Shown: positions 42,647 to 52,676 of the stretch, in pieces
Layout: each line of letters opens with the position of its first letter
Position numbering within the stretch: the first letter of the stretch is position 1
Assembly: GCF_047324175.1 (NCBI RefSeq)
Contig: NZ_CP178732.1
Span: 3,906,001-3,970,000 of the forward strand
Direction of reading: 5' to 3'
Source: Acerihabitans sp015654925
Lineage (GTDB): Bacteria > Pseudomonadota > Gammaproteobacteria > Enterobacterales > Enterobacteriaceae
Length of the DNA stretch: 64,000 nucleotides
Made by a program: the position numbers and the translations under genes
The notes under the pieces: model-generated
Seen by the model: the letters and a program-made list of their open reading frames with translations, nothing else
The model's database searches: none
What the model was told of the DNA's origin: nothing

Positions 42647-43060
42647 TTATTTCTCCAGTCCCAAGCGCGGGATTTCAATTTTCGGGCAGCGATCCATGAC
42701 CACCTGCATCCCGATGTTTTTCGCCAGCACCGCCGCCTGTTCATTAATCACGCCCAATTGCATCCATATCACCTTGGCATCAATCGCTATGGCTTCCTGC
42801 GTCAGGTCATAGACCGCTTCCGAGCGCCGGAATATATCCACCATATCGATCTTCACCGGAACCTCCGCCAGGCTGCCATAAACTTTCTGTCCCAGGATCT
42901 CTTCGCCCGCCAAAGTCGGGTTGACCGGGAACACCTGATATCCTTGCTGGAGCAAATACGCCATCACTCCGTGGCTGGCGCGGGAGGGATTATCACTGGC
43001 GCCCACCAATGCGATGGTTTTCACTGAGGTAAGGATGTCGGCAATGTCAGTATCGGTCAT
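42647..43060 (-). CDS. yccU: CoA-binding protein YccU
   Basis: 137 residues, Rossmann CoA-binding domain: KTIALVGASDNPSRASHGVMAYLLQQGYQVFPVNP. Function unknown; conserved between hspQ and yccT. Confidence 0.94.
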   Translation of the reverse strand: MTDTDIADILTSVKTIALVGASDNPSRASHGVMAYLLQQGYQVFPVNPTLAGEEILGQKVYGSLAEVPVKIDMVDIFRRSEAVYDLTQEAIAIDAKVIWMQLGVINEQAAVLAKNIGMQVVMDRCPKIEIPRLGLEK

Positions 43061-43239
43061 GACGTGTCTCCGGTTGGGTTAATAGCGTTAAGTGTATACC
43101 ACTGCGGAAAAAAGCAGGCGAAACGGCCCCCGGCAAATGATGTCAAAATAAAAATAAGTGTGACTAAATACTACAATACACTTATTATATTCTGCCTATT
43201 TATTTGGTATGGCGTTTAGCGCGTTGACGAGGAGCGATA

Positions 43240-43869
43240 ATGAATATCCTGCACGCCGCAGTGATCGGGATAAGTCTGGTTATCGGCCTTCCGGCGCTGG
43301 CGACAACCCTGCGGCTGCCGGACGAGATAGAACTGGTGGTGGTTGATGGCAAGCCCCTGGGCGGTACGCTGCTGCGGGGAGCGGATAGCCTGGAGTTGGA
43401 AAAAGGGCACCATCAGTTGGTCTTCGCCGTCGGCAAAGCGCGCGATAAATCCCAGACGCGACCCCCGGCCAATCCTCTGCCGCTGATGGTCGCCCTATTC
43501 CACACCCATAATGCCCGCCAGCTGAGTTTCAGGCTGCCCGCGTTAAACACTCCGGGCGAACGTGAAGCGTTCAGCCGCCGTCCGGCCATTGTCCTGGTGG
43601 ATCAAAACGGCGCCGTCATCGATGCGACGTTCACGCAATTAAGTGCCGATGAATCCGCGGTCATGGCGGCGCTGGGCGGTTATAACCCCGGCCAGGCCGG
43701 CATGGCCGATCAAACGGCGACGGCCGCCGCTCTGCCGGGCAAAGCCGGCGTCGGCCAGATCGAACAAATGCTCAGGTTTTGGTTTTTACAGGCCGATAAC
43801 GCTACGCGCGATCATTTTATCCAATGGGCGCAGCAGCACCGCCAGCAGCCGCCTGAAAGTAAACCGTAA
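43240..43869 (+). CDS. yccT: DUF2057 exported protein YccT
   Basis: 209 residues with N-terminal signal peptide (cleavage near PALA-TTLRLP). DUF2057 family; the E. coli homologue (CsgI) is reported to inhibit curli assembly. GAGG before ATG. Confidence 0.9.
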   Translation: MNILHAAVIGISLVIGLPALATTLRLPDEIELVVVDGKPLGGTLLRGADSLELEKGHHQLVFAVGKARDKSQTRPPANPLPLMVALFHTHNARQLSFRLPALNTPGEREAFSRRPAIVLVDQNGAVIDATFTQLSADESAVMAALGGYNPGQAGMADQTATAAALPGKAGVGQIEQMLRFWFLQADNATRDHFIQWAQQHRQQPPESKP

Positions 43870-43964
43870 AACCGACTTATTTTGCTGGATACCGGTTTAG
43901 CGCTTTGCAGTGAAACGGAGTTTCAGTAGTCTATAGATAGGCTATTTTATTCAAGGAAAAGGAA

Positions 43965-44423
43965 ATGGAGTCAATTACCCGTACCATCGCAGTACGCAAA
44001 CATATTGCCCTGGTTGCCCACGATCACTGCAAGCAATCGTTGCTGAATTGGGTCGAAAATAATAAAGATCTGCTGGCGGAGCATATTCTTTATGCCACCG
44101 GCACCACGGGTAATCTGGTGCAACGCAATACCGGCCTGCCGGTTCACAGCATGCTCAGCGGTCCGATGGGGGGCGATCAGCAGGTGGGCGCGCTGATTTC
44201 AGAAGGTAAAATCGACGTACTGATCTTTTTCTGGGACCCGCTCAATGCCGTCCCGCACGACCCGGACGTCAAGGCGCTGCTGCGATTGGCGACCGTATGG
44301 AATATCCCGGTGGCCACCAACCGCTCGACCGCAGATTTGTTAATCGCCTCGTCGTTGTTCAGCGGCGAAATCACCATTGAAATCCCCGACTATCAGCGCT
44401 ATCTGTCAGAGCGGTTGCAATAA
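43965..44423 (+). CDS. mgsA: Methylglyoxal synthase
   Basis: 152 residues. Converts dihydroxyacetone phosphate to methylglyoxal, bypassing lower glycolysis when phosphate is short. HDHCKQSLLNWVENN, TGTTGN phosphate-binding loop and SGPMGGDQQVGA with the catalytic Asp are present. Confidence 0.97.
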   Translation: MESITRTIAVRKHIALVAHDHCKQSLLNWVENNKDLLAEHILYATGTTGNLVQRNTGLPVHSMLSGPMGGDQQVGALISEGKIDVLIFFWDPLNAVPHDPDVKALLRLATVWNIPVATNRSTADLLIASSLFSGEITIEIPDYQRYLSERLQ

Positions 44424-44428
44424 ACGAC

Positions 44429-44456
44429 GGCGGGCGGGGTCCCCTCCCGCCCGCGC
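44429..44456. terminator. GC-rich hairpin between convergent mgsA and helD
   Basis: GCGGGCGGG...CCCGCCCGC stem; little T run, so termination strength is uncertain. Position between two convergent genes supports a terminator role. Confidence 0.5.
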
Positions 44457-46511
44457 TTAAGGCTTTTTGGCCTGCGGCACGCCCAGGCGCGCCAGCGCAT
44501 CGATAAATACCGACGGATTATCGTCATTCTGCAATAACCATACCTGCTGTTTTGCCCGCGTCAGGGCGACATACAGCAAGCGGCGCTCTTCGGCGTCGGG
44601 AAAATTCTCCGGCTGCGGCAACAATACCTGTTCAATAACCGATTCGCGCGCCGGGGCCGGAAATCCGTCCTTGCCCGCCGACATGCCGATGATAATCACG
44701 TAATCCGCCTGCTGCCCCTTGCTGCCATGCATGGTCATAAAATCGATATTCAGGGTTGGCCAGCGGGTGGCCGCCTTATCCAGCAGCAACGGGCGCAAAT
44801 AATGATAGCGGGCCAGCACCAGTATCCGCTCATCCGGGCGCGCAAAACCGCTGAGTTTATCCAGCAGTGCGTCCAGCGCATCGTCCGGCAGGATCAAAAC
44901 CGATTTTTTGTTGCCTTTGACCAGGCTATTGAGCGGCTTGTTGAGCTGATGAGGATTTTGCTGGATAAACGCGTTGGCGATTTCGCCGATACGCTGGTTA
45001 AAACGATAGGTGGTATCCAGCGCGCATTGGGCGCCCGGGCCAAAACGGTCATTAAACGATGTGGTAAGGGATAACTCCGCGCCGCTGAAACGGTAAATGG
45101 CCTGCCAATCATCACCCACGGCAAACAGGGAGGCGCGGCGATTTTGTTGATGCAGCGCGTCCAAAAGCCGGGCGCGCTGGGGGGAGATATCCTGGTATTC
45201 ATCAACCAGGATATGTTTCCACGGACTGATAAACCGGCCTTTTTGCAAAATATCCACCGCCTGGTGGATAAGACCTGAAAAATCCACCGCGCCCTCGTCT
45301 TTTAAGGCTTGTTTCCAGGCCTTTAACAGCGGCGATAACAGGCGGATGCGTTTGGTAAACAGTTCGCGCACGTCTTCCGGCGCCTGTTCAATCATTTGCG
45401 CCTGGCTGCCGCCATGCATGCGCACCAGGCCGACCCAGCGCTCGATGCGGGCCGCCAGGCGCTGCGCCAGGCGATCGTCCTGCCAGTAATCGCCTTCGGG
45501 AACGTCCCAAGCCAGCTCATCGGTAATCCATTGGCGCCAGCCTTTGGCCTGGACTTTTTTTTGCGCGCATTGTTCGCGCCAATGTTTGATCAGCAGCTCG
45601 CGCCGCGCCCGGCTATCGGTTTCAAGGTTGCTGATCGTCGGCGCTTTTTTACTGCCCTGGCGAATAATGAACAGCGCCAGGGCGTGGAATGTCCAGGCCT
45701 TGATGCCCGTCACCTGCAAACGCGCGCGGATGCGTTCGTCCATTTCTTCCGCCGCCTGGCGGCCGAAGGCCAGCATAAGAATTTGCTCCGGCGCGGCTTC
45801 CCGGCGGCGCAATAACCAGCCGGCGCGGGCCACCAGCACCGATGTTTTGCCGCTGCCGGCCCCGGCCAGCACCAGCAGGGCCTTCTCGCCGTTAATTACC
45901 GCACGGCTCTGCGCCGGGTTCAGCGGGGTGCTTTCAATGGAATTGAAAAAGTCCTGATGCTGTTCCAGCATCTGGTCGCTCCAACGCTGATTGCGGTCAG
46001 CCACCAGCGCCGGCCCCTGCTCCAGCCATTGCAGGCAGCGTCGGTACGGGTCCCGGCAGGCGTCAAACTCTTCCAGGCGCGACAACGGCAGCGGCAGGGC
46101 GCCGAAAGCTTCGCGAATACTCTCTTGCAACGCCGCCAGTTCGCTCAGTTGAAACCAGCCGTCGCGGGAGGTCATCTGTTCAACCGCCGTTACCTGCTGG
46201 CTCAGTACCGTGGCGCAAATAGCGCTCATTTCCCGGCTCCACTCTTGCCAGGATTTTTGCAAAAAATGATGGAACCGCTGGGTTTCCTGCCATTCGGTAC
46301 CGTGCAGGCGCACCACCTTGTCCTGCGGCAGAACAAACTCCAGTTCACCCCAGACAATTCCGCGCTTACAATGAATGGCGATGATTTGATTAAATGGAAT
46401 AAGGTATTGGTGCTTATCGCCGCTGACCTCGACGCCGGCGTGCAACAGCCGCACCCGGTTGTAAGGATGCTGCGCAAGATGCTTGCCAAACGAGGTCGAT
46501 TTCAGTTCCAT
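44457..46511 (-). CDS. helD: DNA helicase IV
   Basis: 684 residues, SF1 UvrD-like 3'-5' helicase. Walker A AGAGSGKTSVL (about 217-227), Walker B ILVDEYQDIS, motif III GDDWQAIYRFSGA, motif V/VI MTMHGSKGQQADYVII and VALTRAKQQ. N-terminal HelD-specific domain. Divergent from yccF. Confidence 0.97.
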   Translation of the reverse strand: MELKSTSFGKHLAQHPYNRVRLLHAGVEVSGDKHQYLIPFNQIIAIHCKRGIVWGELEFVLPQDKVVRLHGTEWQETQRFHHFLQKSWQEWSREMSAICATVLSQQVTAVEQMTSRDGWFQLSELAALQESIREAFGALPLPLSRLEEFDACRDPYRRCLQWLEQGPALVADRNQRWSDQMLEQHQDFFNSIESTPLNPAQSRAVINGEKALLVLAGAGSGKTSVLVARAGWLLRRREAAPEQILMLAFGRQAAEEMDERIRARLQVTGIKAWTFHALALFIIRQGSKKAPTISNLETDSRARRELLIKHWREQCAQKKVQAKGWRQWITDELAWDVPEGDYWQDDRLAQRLAARIERWVGLVRMHGGSQAQMIEQAPEDVRELFTKRIRLLSPLLKAWKQALKDEGAVDFSGLIHQAVDILQKGRFISPWKHILVDEYQDISPQRARLLDALHQQNRRASLFAVGDDWQAIYRFSGAELSLTTSFNDRFGPGAQCALDTTYRFNQRIGEIANAFIQQNPHQLNKPLNSLVKGNKKSVLILPDDALDALLDKLSGFARPDERILVLARYHYLRPLLLDKAATRWPTLNIDFMTMHGSKGQQADYVIIIGMSAGKDGFPAPARESVIEQVLLPQPENFPDAEERRLLYVALTRAKQQVWLLQNDDNPSVFIDALARLGVPQAKKP

Positions 46512-46666
46512 AAGATATGCAGGGATTCCGTGTCGTTTATGCGTCAGGACGTAGTGTACCCATTTTAACTTGTTCTGCTCCAGCCTGGAATTCAGGGTAG
46601 ACTAGCCGATATCCTTTAAAGGAAATAGCGTTAACTTTTACACTTTGGCATCACACTTAGGGAATT

Positions 46667-47113
46667 ATGCGTACATTACTTAATATCGTGAATTTTATCC
46701 TGGGCGGCTTCTTTACGACGCTGGCCTGGCTGCTGGCCACCTTGCTCAGCATTGTGCTGATTTTCAGCTGGCCGTATACCCGTTCCTGCTGGGAGATAAC
46801 CAAACTCGCCCTGCTGCCCTTCGGCAACACCGCCGTGCATGTGCATGAGCTCTATCCTGAAAATCGTAACGCGGTGACGTCATCGGCCGGTACGGTGCTC
46901 AACGTGCTGTGGTTGCTGCTATTCGGCTGGTGGCTGTGCCTGTCACATATTGTCACCGGCATCGCTCAATGTATCACTATTATCGGGATTTTGCCGGGCA
47001 TCGCCAATTTTAAGCTGGCGGTCATCGCCCTATGGCCGGTAGGACGCCGTGTGGTCCCGGTCGAACTCGCCGATCAGCTGCGCGCCCACCCGGATCGGCG
47101 TTTTTATCGTTAA
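46667..47113 (+). CDS. yccF: Inner membrane protein YccF
   Basis: 148 residues, two YccF domains each with TM helices (LNIVNFILGGFFTTLAWLL). Short gap to yccS (21 bp) indicates an operon; function unknown. Confidence 0.94.
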   Translation: MRTLLNIVNFILGGFFTTLAWLLATLLSIVLIFSWPYTRSCWEITKLALLPFGNTAVHVHELYPENRNAVTSSAGTVLNVLWLLLFGWWLCLSHIVTGIAQCITIIGILPGIANFKLAVIALWPVGRRVVPVELADQLRAHPDRRFYR

Positions 47114-47134
47114 ATCCCTGATTAAGGAAATTGT

Positions 47135-49258
47135 GTGCCGACTTTCGCACCCGGATTTCGCCGTTTCGCGTTTAGCAGCCGCAGCCGCTATAACCTGCGG
47201 ATTTTCATTTCGCTGGGCGGAGCGGCGGCGCTCCCCTGGTGGCTGGGCCTGCCGACGCTCACCATTCCGCTGACATTGGGCGTGGTCGCCGCGGCGCTGG
47301 CGGATCTCGACGACCGGCTGAGCGGCCGGTTACGCAACCTGGTGATTACGCTGGTCAGTTTTTTTATCGCCGCGGTCTCCATCGAGCTGTTGTTTCCTTA
47401 TCCCTGGCTATTCGGCATCGGCCTGGCCGGTTCCACCTGCGGCTTTATTTTGCTCGGCGCGCTGGGCCAGCGCTACGCCACCATCGCTTTCGGCGCGCTG
47501 CTGATTGCCGTCTATACCATGCTGGGCGCCGCGATGTACCAGACCTGGTATCTGCAGCCGGCGCTGCTGCTGGCCGGCGCCATTTGGTATAACGTCCTGA
47601 CCCTGCTGGGCCACCTGCTATTTCCCATCCGGCCGTTGCAGGATAACCTGGCCCGCTGTTATGCCAGCCTGGCGCTCTATCTCGACGCCAAAGCCAATCT
47701 GTTCGATCCGGATACCGAAGATGCCGACGACAGCGCCCTGATCCAGGTGGCGATGGCCAACGGCAACCTGGTGCAGGCGCTTAACCAAACCAAGGCGTCG
47801 CTGCTGACCCGTCTGCGCGGCGATCGAGGCCAGCGCGGCACCCGCCGTACCCTGCATTACTATTTCGTGGCGCAGGATATCCATGAGCGGGCCAGTTCGT
47901 CCCACGTACAGTATCAGCAACTGCGCGAGCAGCTGCGCTATAGCGACGTGCTGTTTCGTTTTCAACGGCTGCTGGCCATGCAGGCCCGCGCCTGCCATGC
48001 GTTATCGCAATCTATCTTGCTGCATCAGAAATATGAGCATGACGGCCATTTCGAGCGCGCGTTCAGCCATCTGGCCGCCGCCATCGAGCGGGTGCCCGTC
48101 CCGGCCCAGGTCAAAGCGCTCAAACATTTGTTAAATAATCTGCGCGCCATCGACGCGCAGCTGGCCACCATCGAATCGGAACAGGCTATCGCCCGCAACA
48201 GCCCGGAGGAAAACAACCTGGCCGACGACAAGCTGACGGGATGGAGCGATATCCGCCTGCGCATCAGCCGCAACCTCAGTCCCGAATCTGCCCTGTTCCG
48301 CCACGCCGTGCGCATGTCGCTGGTGCTGTGCGTCGGTTATGCATTTATCCAGCTAAGCGGGCTGCGCTATGGCTACTGGATATTATTGACCAGCCTATTT
48401 GTCTGCCAACCCAACTACCAGGCGACGCGCCGCCGGCTGGCCTTGCGGATTATCGGTACGCTGGCGGGCATTTTGCTGGGCCTGCCGATCCTGTATTTTG
48501 TTCCTTCCATCGAAGGGCAGATGATTTTGATCGTGCTCAGCGGCACGCTGTTTTTCGCCTTCCGCAACGTCCAGTATGCCCAGGCGACCATGTTTATCAC
48601 CCTGCTGGTGATGCTGTGTTTCAATTTGCTGGGCGAAGGTTTCGACGTCGCCCTGCCGCGCGTATTCGATACTTTTGTCGGCTGCGCCATTGCCTGGGCG
48701 GCGGTCAGCTTTATCTGGCCTGACTGGCGTTTCCGCCGGCTGCCGGTGGTGATGAATAACAGCCTGACGGCAAACTGCCGTTATCTGGACGCCATCTTGG
48801 TGCAATACCATCAGGGTAAGGACAACCGGCTTGATTACCGGGTCGCCCGCCGCGACGCGCATAACCGCGATGCGGAGCTGGCATCGGTGGTATCCAATAT
48901 GTCGGCGGAACCCAGAACGCGCAGCGAACTGCTGGAATCGGCATTTCGCCTGTTATGCCTTAACCACACCTTCCTGAGCTATATATCCACCCTGGGCGCG
49001 CATCGCGAACGGATGGCCGACCCGGCCCTGCTCAAAGTGCTGGACGACGCCGCCTGTTATATCGATGACGCCCTGCAATACCAGGAACAATTCGCCCTGC
49101 GGGTGGAACAGGAGCGCGAGCAGCTTATTGACCGTATCCAGGGAGTGCTGCCGGACCCGGAAGCCAGGGAGCAACTGGTATTGCAGCAAATAGGCCTGCT
49201 GCTGGAACTGCTGCCCGAACTGATTGCGCGCAAGCAGGAGATTGAAAAACAATTTTAA
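47135..49258 (+). CDS. yccS: FUSC-family membrane transporter YccS
   Basis: 707 residues from GTG 47135 (AAGGAAA upstream). Two sets of TM helices (about 25-150 and 385-510) flanking a cytoplasmic helical region, followed by a C-terminal soluble domain; FusC/YccS-type putative efflux. Ends convergent with sxy. Confidence 0.95.
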   Translation: MPTFAPGFRRFAFSSRSRYNLRIFISLGGAAALPWWLGLPTLTIPLTLGVVAAALADLDDRLSGRLRNLVITLVSFFIAAVSIELLFPYPWLFGIGLAGSTCGFILLGALGQRYATIAFGALLIAVYTMLGAAMYQTWYLQPALLLAGAIWYNVLTLLGHLLFPIRPLQDNLARCYASLALYLDAKANLFDPDTEDADDSALIQVAMANGNLVQALNQTKASLLTRLRGDRGQRGTRRTLHYYFVAQDIHERASSSHVQYQQLREQLRYSDVLFRFQRLLAMQARACHALSQSILLHQKYEHDGHFERAFSHLAAAIERVPVPAQVKALKHLLNNLRAIDAQLATIESEQAIARNSPEENNLADDKLTGWSDIRLRISRNLSPESALFRHAVRMSLVLCVGYAFIQLSGLRYGYWILLTSLFVCQPNYQATRRRLALRIIGTLAGILLGLPILYFVPSIEGQMILIVLSGTLFFAFRNVQYAQATMFITLLVMLCFNLLGEGFDVALPRVFDTFVGCAIAWAAVSFIWPDWRFRRLPVVMNNSLTANCRYLDAILVQYHQGKDNRLDYRVARRDAHNRDAELASVVSNMSAEPRTRSELLESAFRLLCLNHTFLSYISTLGAHRERMADPALLKVLDDAACYIDDALQYQEQFALRVEQEREQLIDRIQGVLPDPEAREQLVLQQIGLLLELLPELIARKQEIEKQF

Positions 49259-49264
49259 GCGGGG

Positions 49265-49292
49265 CGCCCTGCCACGCGGCCGCGGCAGGGCG
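49265..49292. terminator. Hairpin between convergent yccS and sxy
   Basis: CGCCCTGCC (49265-49273) pairs with GGCAGGGCG (49284-49292) across a ten-base loop. No T run on either side. Confidence 0.45.
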
Positions 49293-49372
49293 GTGCCTGG
49301 ATTTCCCCCGTATCGTCAGGACCGTTCCATGGCCTCAGGTACGCATGACCGCAGAAACGGCGACCCGCCGGG

Positions 49373-49978
49373 CTAACGGCAGGACAGGCGTTCGAACCAG
49401 GCCAGCAGTTCGCTGCGCTGGCCCTGTGACAAGGCGGCCAAATGCCTGCCCGATAGCGCCCCCTCCAGCGCGAACAGCACCTTGATGCTTAAATCCTGCT
49501 TAATGGCGCGTAATTTCAGGTAGCTGCTTTTGGCGCCATGGTTACGCAGCGCAGCGACGTCCTGAATCCCCGCTTTCCACAACAGCCGTTCAATGGCCTG
49601 CCCTATATTGGGCAAATCCTTCAACCGCGGGCAGGCCGCTTTAACGCTGATATGGTGCCTGGCTTCATCCAGGGAGTGGCGGGCCAGCGCCAGCAGCGTT
49701 TCGCCCGCTGCCCACAGCCGCTCGTCCACATGATAATAATTCAATGAAACCGGAATGCCCCGCTTGGTATAAATCAGCTTGCTCATCGCCTGGGCGAGGA
49801 ACACCGGTTCGCTTTGCCGCGTACCGCGCAGATAAAGTTCATCGTCCAGGATCAGGCCAAACATGATTTTATTGGCGGCCACGCTATAGCCGCCGAACTG
49901 CGAGCGGGTGGTGATGACGCCCAGGGGGGAGAATATGGTTTTTACCTGTGAAATTATGTGATTATGTGGCGATTCCAT
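49373..49978 (-). CDS. sxy: Competence/CRP-S regulator Sxy (TfoX)
   Basis: 201 residues from ATG 49978, AAGGAA nine bases upstream; extension to 50026 not conserved. N-terminal TfoX domain (FSPLGVITTRSQFGGYSVAANKIMFGLI) and C-terminal TfoX_C helix-hairpin domain (LKDLPNIGQAIERLLWKAGI). Co-activates CRP-S promoters. Between yccS and sulA as in E. coli. Confidence 0.93.
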   Translation of the reverse strand: MESPHNHIISQVKTIFSPLGVITTRSQFGGYSVAANKIMFGLILDDELYLRGTRQSEPVFLAQAMSKLIYTKRGIPVSLNYYHVDERLWAAGETLLALARHSLDEARHHISVKAACPRLKDLPNIGQAIERLLWKAGIQDVAALRNHGAKSSYLKLRAIKQDLSIKVLFALEGALSGRHLAALSQGQRSELLAWFERLSCR

Positions 49979-50140
49979 CAACGGTTCCTTGTTATTTACG
50001 ACGAATGCCAAGTCCTTGGCAGCCAATAAAAATACGGTATTTTCCGCCGGATTTTCAACTTAATCTCGGCCCACGCGCCATAAAGTGGCAATTCTGCGAG
50101 GACGATTGAATTTTTGGTTGATTTTCACGCCAATCCCGGA

Positions 50141-50160
50141 TACTGTGTTTTTATACAGTT
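50141..50160 (+). promoter_or_regulatory. sulA: LexA (SOS) box of sulA
   Basis: TACTGTGTTTTTATACAGTT: both halves of the consensus CTGT-N8-ACAG are exact. Positioned about 20 bp before the sulA ATG, so LexA would cover the start-site region. Confidence 0.93.
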
Positions 50161-50179
50161 ATCTAGGGGCGGACTCAAA

Positions 50180-50698
50180 ATGCACACTTATGCTCATGCC
50201 ACATCTTCTGCGTTGCAGCCAACCTCGTCCGACGGCGCGGCGGACAACGCGGAGCGTTCCAGGACCCAGTCCCTGGGCCAGGGTATTATCAGTGAAGTGG
50301 TTTATGATGAAGACCAGTCGGTGGTCGGGCATATTTTATTGCCGCTGCTGCGTTTGTTGGGCACGCAGTCGCGCTGGCTGTTATGGCTGACGCCATCACG
50401 CAAACTGAGCCGCCCCTGGCTGGAACAATCGGGCCTGCCGCTGGAAAAAATGGTGCAACTGCGCCAGCCCAGCGCATACGACAGCGTAGCGGCGATGGAA
50501 AAAGCGTTGCTGACGGGAAATTACAGCGTTATTTTAGGGTGGTTTCCGCAAGAATTGACGGCCGACGACAAGATCCGCCTGCGGGAAGCGGCACAGCATG
50601 GAGGCACGTACGGGTTCATCATGTACCCGCAAAATGAGGTTTGCCGCAAATCTGGACAGTTTTCGGGTCTAAAGATTCATTCTACTTTGTATCATTAA
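50180..50698 (+). CDS. sulA: SOS cell-division inhibitor SulA
   Basis: 172 residues from ATG 50180. FtsZ inhibitor degraded by Lon. ISEVVYDEDQSVVGHILLPLLRLLGTQSRWLLWLTPSRKLSRPWL is the SulA core; ends in a His residue like other SulA proteins. Immediately downstream of a LexA box. Confidence 0.95.
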   Translation: MHTYAHATSSALQPTSSDGAADNAERSRTQSLGQGIISEVVYDEDQSVVGHILLPLLRLLGTQSRWLLWLTPSRKLSRPWLEQSGLPLEKMVQLRQPSAYDSVAAMEKALLTGNYSVILGWFPQELTADDKIRLREAAQHGGTYGFIMYPQNEVCRKSGQFSGLKIHSTLYH

Positions 50699-50888
50699 GT
50701 AAATTTAAGATTAATCTCAATAGGGGTATCAAAACCCCTGCCGGAACCGCCTGGAAACGGGGACAATCCAGTAGATACGCGGTTCCCCGCTACCTTCATC
50801 CTGCAGCGTTACTACAACTTTGCCACCGTTTAGTTCAATAAAATCTACACGAAACGCTGTTTTTTATTAGCGGCTTACTACATCTTAC

Positions 50889-50916
50889 TTGTAAGTTTCC
50901 CACTTCGTTGTAGACT
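50889..50916 (+). promoter_or_regulatory. ompA: ompA promoter
   Basis: -35 TTGTAA, 16-bp spacer, -10 TAGACT, followed by a TTCGCCAGGG initiation region; this block is very similar to the E. coli ompA promoter. The roughly 130-nt leader to the ATG is consistent with the known long, stable ompA 5' UTR. The 350-bp gap after sulA otherwise holds no gene. Confidence 0.8.
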
Positions 50917-51049
50917 TTAATTCGCCAGGGCTGCTCTATAACGCCTTTTGAGGGCGATGTACAAACGCAGAGCATGGACACTGGCAATGGAATATTTAAA
51001 TTAGCTTTAAGAGCTCATTGCCTATTTGGATGATAACGAGGCGCAAAAA

Positions 51050-52132
51050 ATGAAAAAGACAGCTATCGCACTTGCAGTGGCACTGGCGGCTTTCACAACC
51101 GTAACGCAAGCCGCTCCGAAGGACAACACCTGGTATACGGGTGGCAAACTGGGCTGGTCCCAGTATCATGACACAGGGTTTTACGGTAACGGTTACGACA
51201 ACCGTATCGGCAATGGCCCTACCCGCAACGATCAAATCGGTGCTGGTGCCTTTGTTGGTTACCAGGCTAACCCGTACTTAGGGTTTGAACTGGGTTACGA
51301 TTGGCTGGGCCGCATGGCGTATAAAGGCAGCGTGGACAACGGTGCATTTAAGGCGCAAGGCATTCAGTTGACCACTAAACTGAGCTACCCGCTGACTGAC
51401 GACCTGGACATCTATACCCGTCTGGGTGGTATGGTATGGCGTGCTGATTCCAAAGCGGCATACAACAACGGGGCTGGCGGTCGTCGGAACGACAATGACA
51501 CCGGCGTTTCTCCTTTGGCAGCCGGTGGTCTTGAATACGCCGTTACCAAAAACTGGGCGACCCGTCTGGAATATCAGTGGACCAGCAACATCGGCGATGC
51601 CGGCACCGTTGGTACCCGTCCTGATAATGCCCTGGTCAGCGTAGGCGTTTCTTACCGTTTCGGCCAGGACGACGTAGCAGCACCTGCTCCGGCACCTGCC
51701 GCAGCTCCGGCTCCGGTTGTTCAGACCAAACGTTTCACCCTGCGTTCCGACGTGCTGTTCAACTTCAACAAGTCACAGTTGAAACCTGAAGGCCAGCAGG
51801 CTCTGGATCAACTGTACTCCCAGTTGAGCTCCATGGATCCTAAAGACGGTTCTGTTGTCGTTCTGGGCTTTACCGATCGCATCGGCTCAAACGAATACAA
51901 CCAGAAGCTGTCTCAGGCTCGTGCGCAGAGCGTAGTGAGCTACCTGGTGTCCAAGGGCATCCCTTCCGACAAGATTTCTGCACGCGGCATGGGTGAATCT
52001 AACCCGGTCACTGGCAATACTTGCGATAGCGTGAAAGGCCGTGCTGCTTTAATCAGCTGCCTGGCACCGGATCGTCGCGTAGAGATCGAAGTGAAAGGTA
52101 TCAAAGAAGTGGTAACTCAGCCGCAGGCTTAA
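51050..52132 (+). CDS. ompA: Outer membrane protein A
   Basis: 360 residues: 21-residue signal peptide (MKKTAIALAVALAAFTTVTQA), eight-stranded barrel, Ala-Pro hinge (APAPAPAAAPAP) and peptidoglycan-binding OmpA-like domain with the GFTDRIG and LSQARAQSV motifs. Surface loop 1 (after HDTGFYGNG) is several residues longer than in E. coli. GAGG before ATG. Confidence 0.98.
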   Translation: MKKTAIALAVALAAFTTVTQAAPKDNTWYTGGKLGWSQYHDTGFYGNGYDNRIGNGPTRNDQIGAGAFVGYQANPYLGFELGYDWLGRMAYKGSVDNGAFKAQGIQLTTKLSYPLTDDLDIYTRLGGMVWRADSKAAYNNGAGGRRNDNDTGVSPLAAGGLEYAVTKNWATRLEYQWTSNIGDAGTVGTRPDNALVSVGVSYRFGQDDVAAPAPAPAAAPAPVVQTKRFTLRSDVLFNFNKSQLKPEGQQALDQLYSQLSSMDPKDGSVVVLGFTDRIGSNEYNQKLSQARAQSVVSYLVSKGIPSDKISARGMGESNPVTGNTCDSVKGRAALISCLAPDRRVEIEVKGIKEVVTQPQA

Positions 52133-52150
52133 GTTGTCGCTCTTTAAGTA

Positions 52151-52176
52151 AAAACCCCGCATCGCGGGGTTTTTTA
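52151..52176 (+). terminator. ompA: Rho-independent terminator of ompA
   Basis: AAAACCCCGC-AT-CGCGGGGTTTTTT; strong stem and T run, about 15 bp after the stop. Confidence 0.93.
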
Positions 52177-52220
52177 ATGCCTGCCGTTTACCCGGCACAC
52201 CGCGGTTGCCCGCTCCGCGC

Positions 52221-52676
52221 TTAACTCTCTTCACCCAGAATGGCTTTTAAATCCTGTTTCAGCGATGACATTTGCGTCGCGTATTTCTCTTTGCGCTCCG
52301 CATCCTCCAGAAGATTGACGATGGTTTCCGACAAGGTATTGCCCCGGCGCTGCGCCAATGCCGCTAATCGCTGCCAAACCAGATATTCAAGATCGATGGA
52401 TTTTTTGCGGGTATGCTGATGCTCGGCGTTAAAATGCCGTTTACGCCTGGCGCGGATCGTCTGCTTCATGCGATTTTCCAGCGCCGGATTCATATTGTCC
52501 AAGATCCATTGGGTGATATTTTCAGGCTGGTGTTCATAAAGCAGCAGCGCGGCAACGGCCTCTTCCGCGGCGCTGTCCTCTTCAAAGCGGGTGATCCGTT
52601 CACCTTCACGATGTTTTTTTACCAGATAAGTCCATTTCCATCCGGTTTCGAGATTTTCCAACTGCTGATATTTCAT
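52221..52676 (-). CDS. matP: Ter macrodomain protein MatP
   Basis: 151 residues. Four-helix bundle plus C-terminal ribbon-helix-helix (EYLVWQRLAALAQRRGNTLSETIVNLLEDAE). Binds matS sites and organises the replication terminus. Divergent from lonB, convergent with ompA. Confidence 0.96.
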   Translation of the reverse strand: MKYQQLENLETGWKWTYLVKKHREGERITRFEEDSAAEEAVAALLLYEHQPENITQWILDNMNPALENRMKQTIRARRKRHFNAEHQHTRKKSIDLEYLVWQRLAALAQRRGNTLSETIVNLLEDAERKEKYATQMSSLKQDLKAILGEES

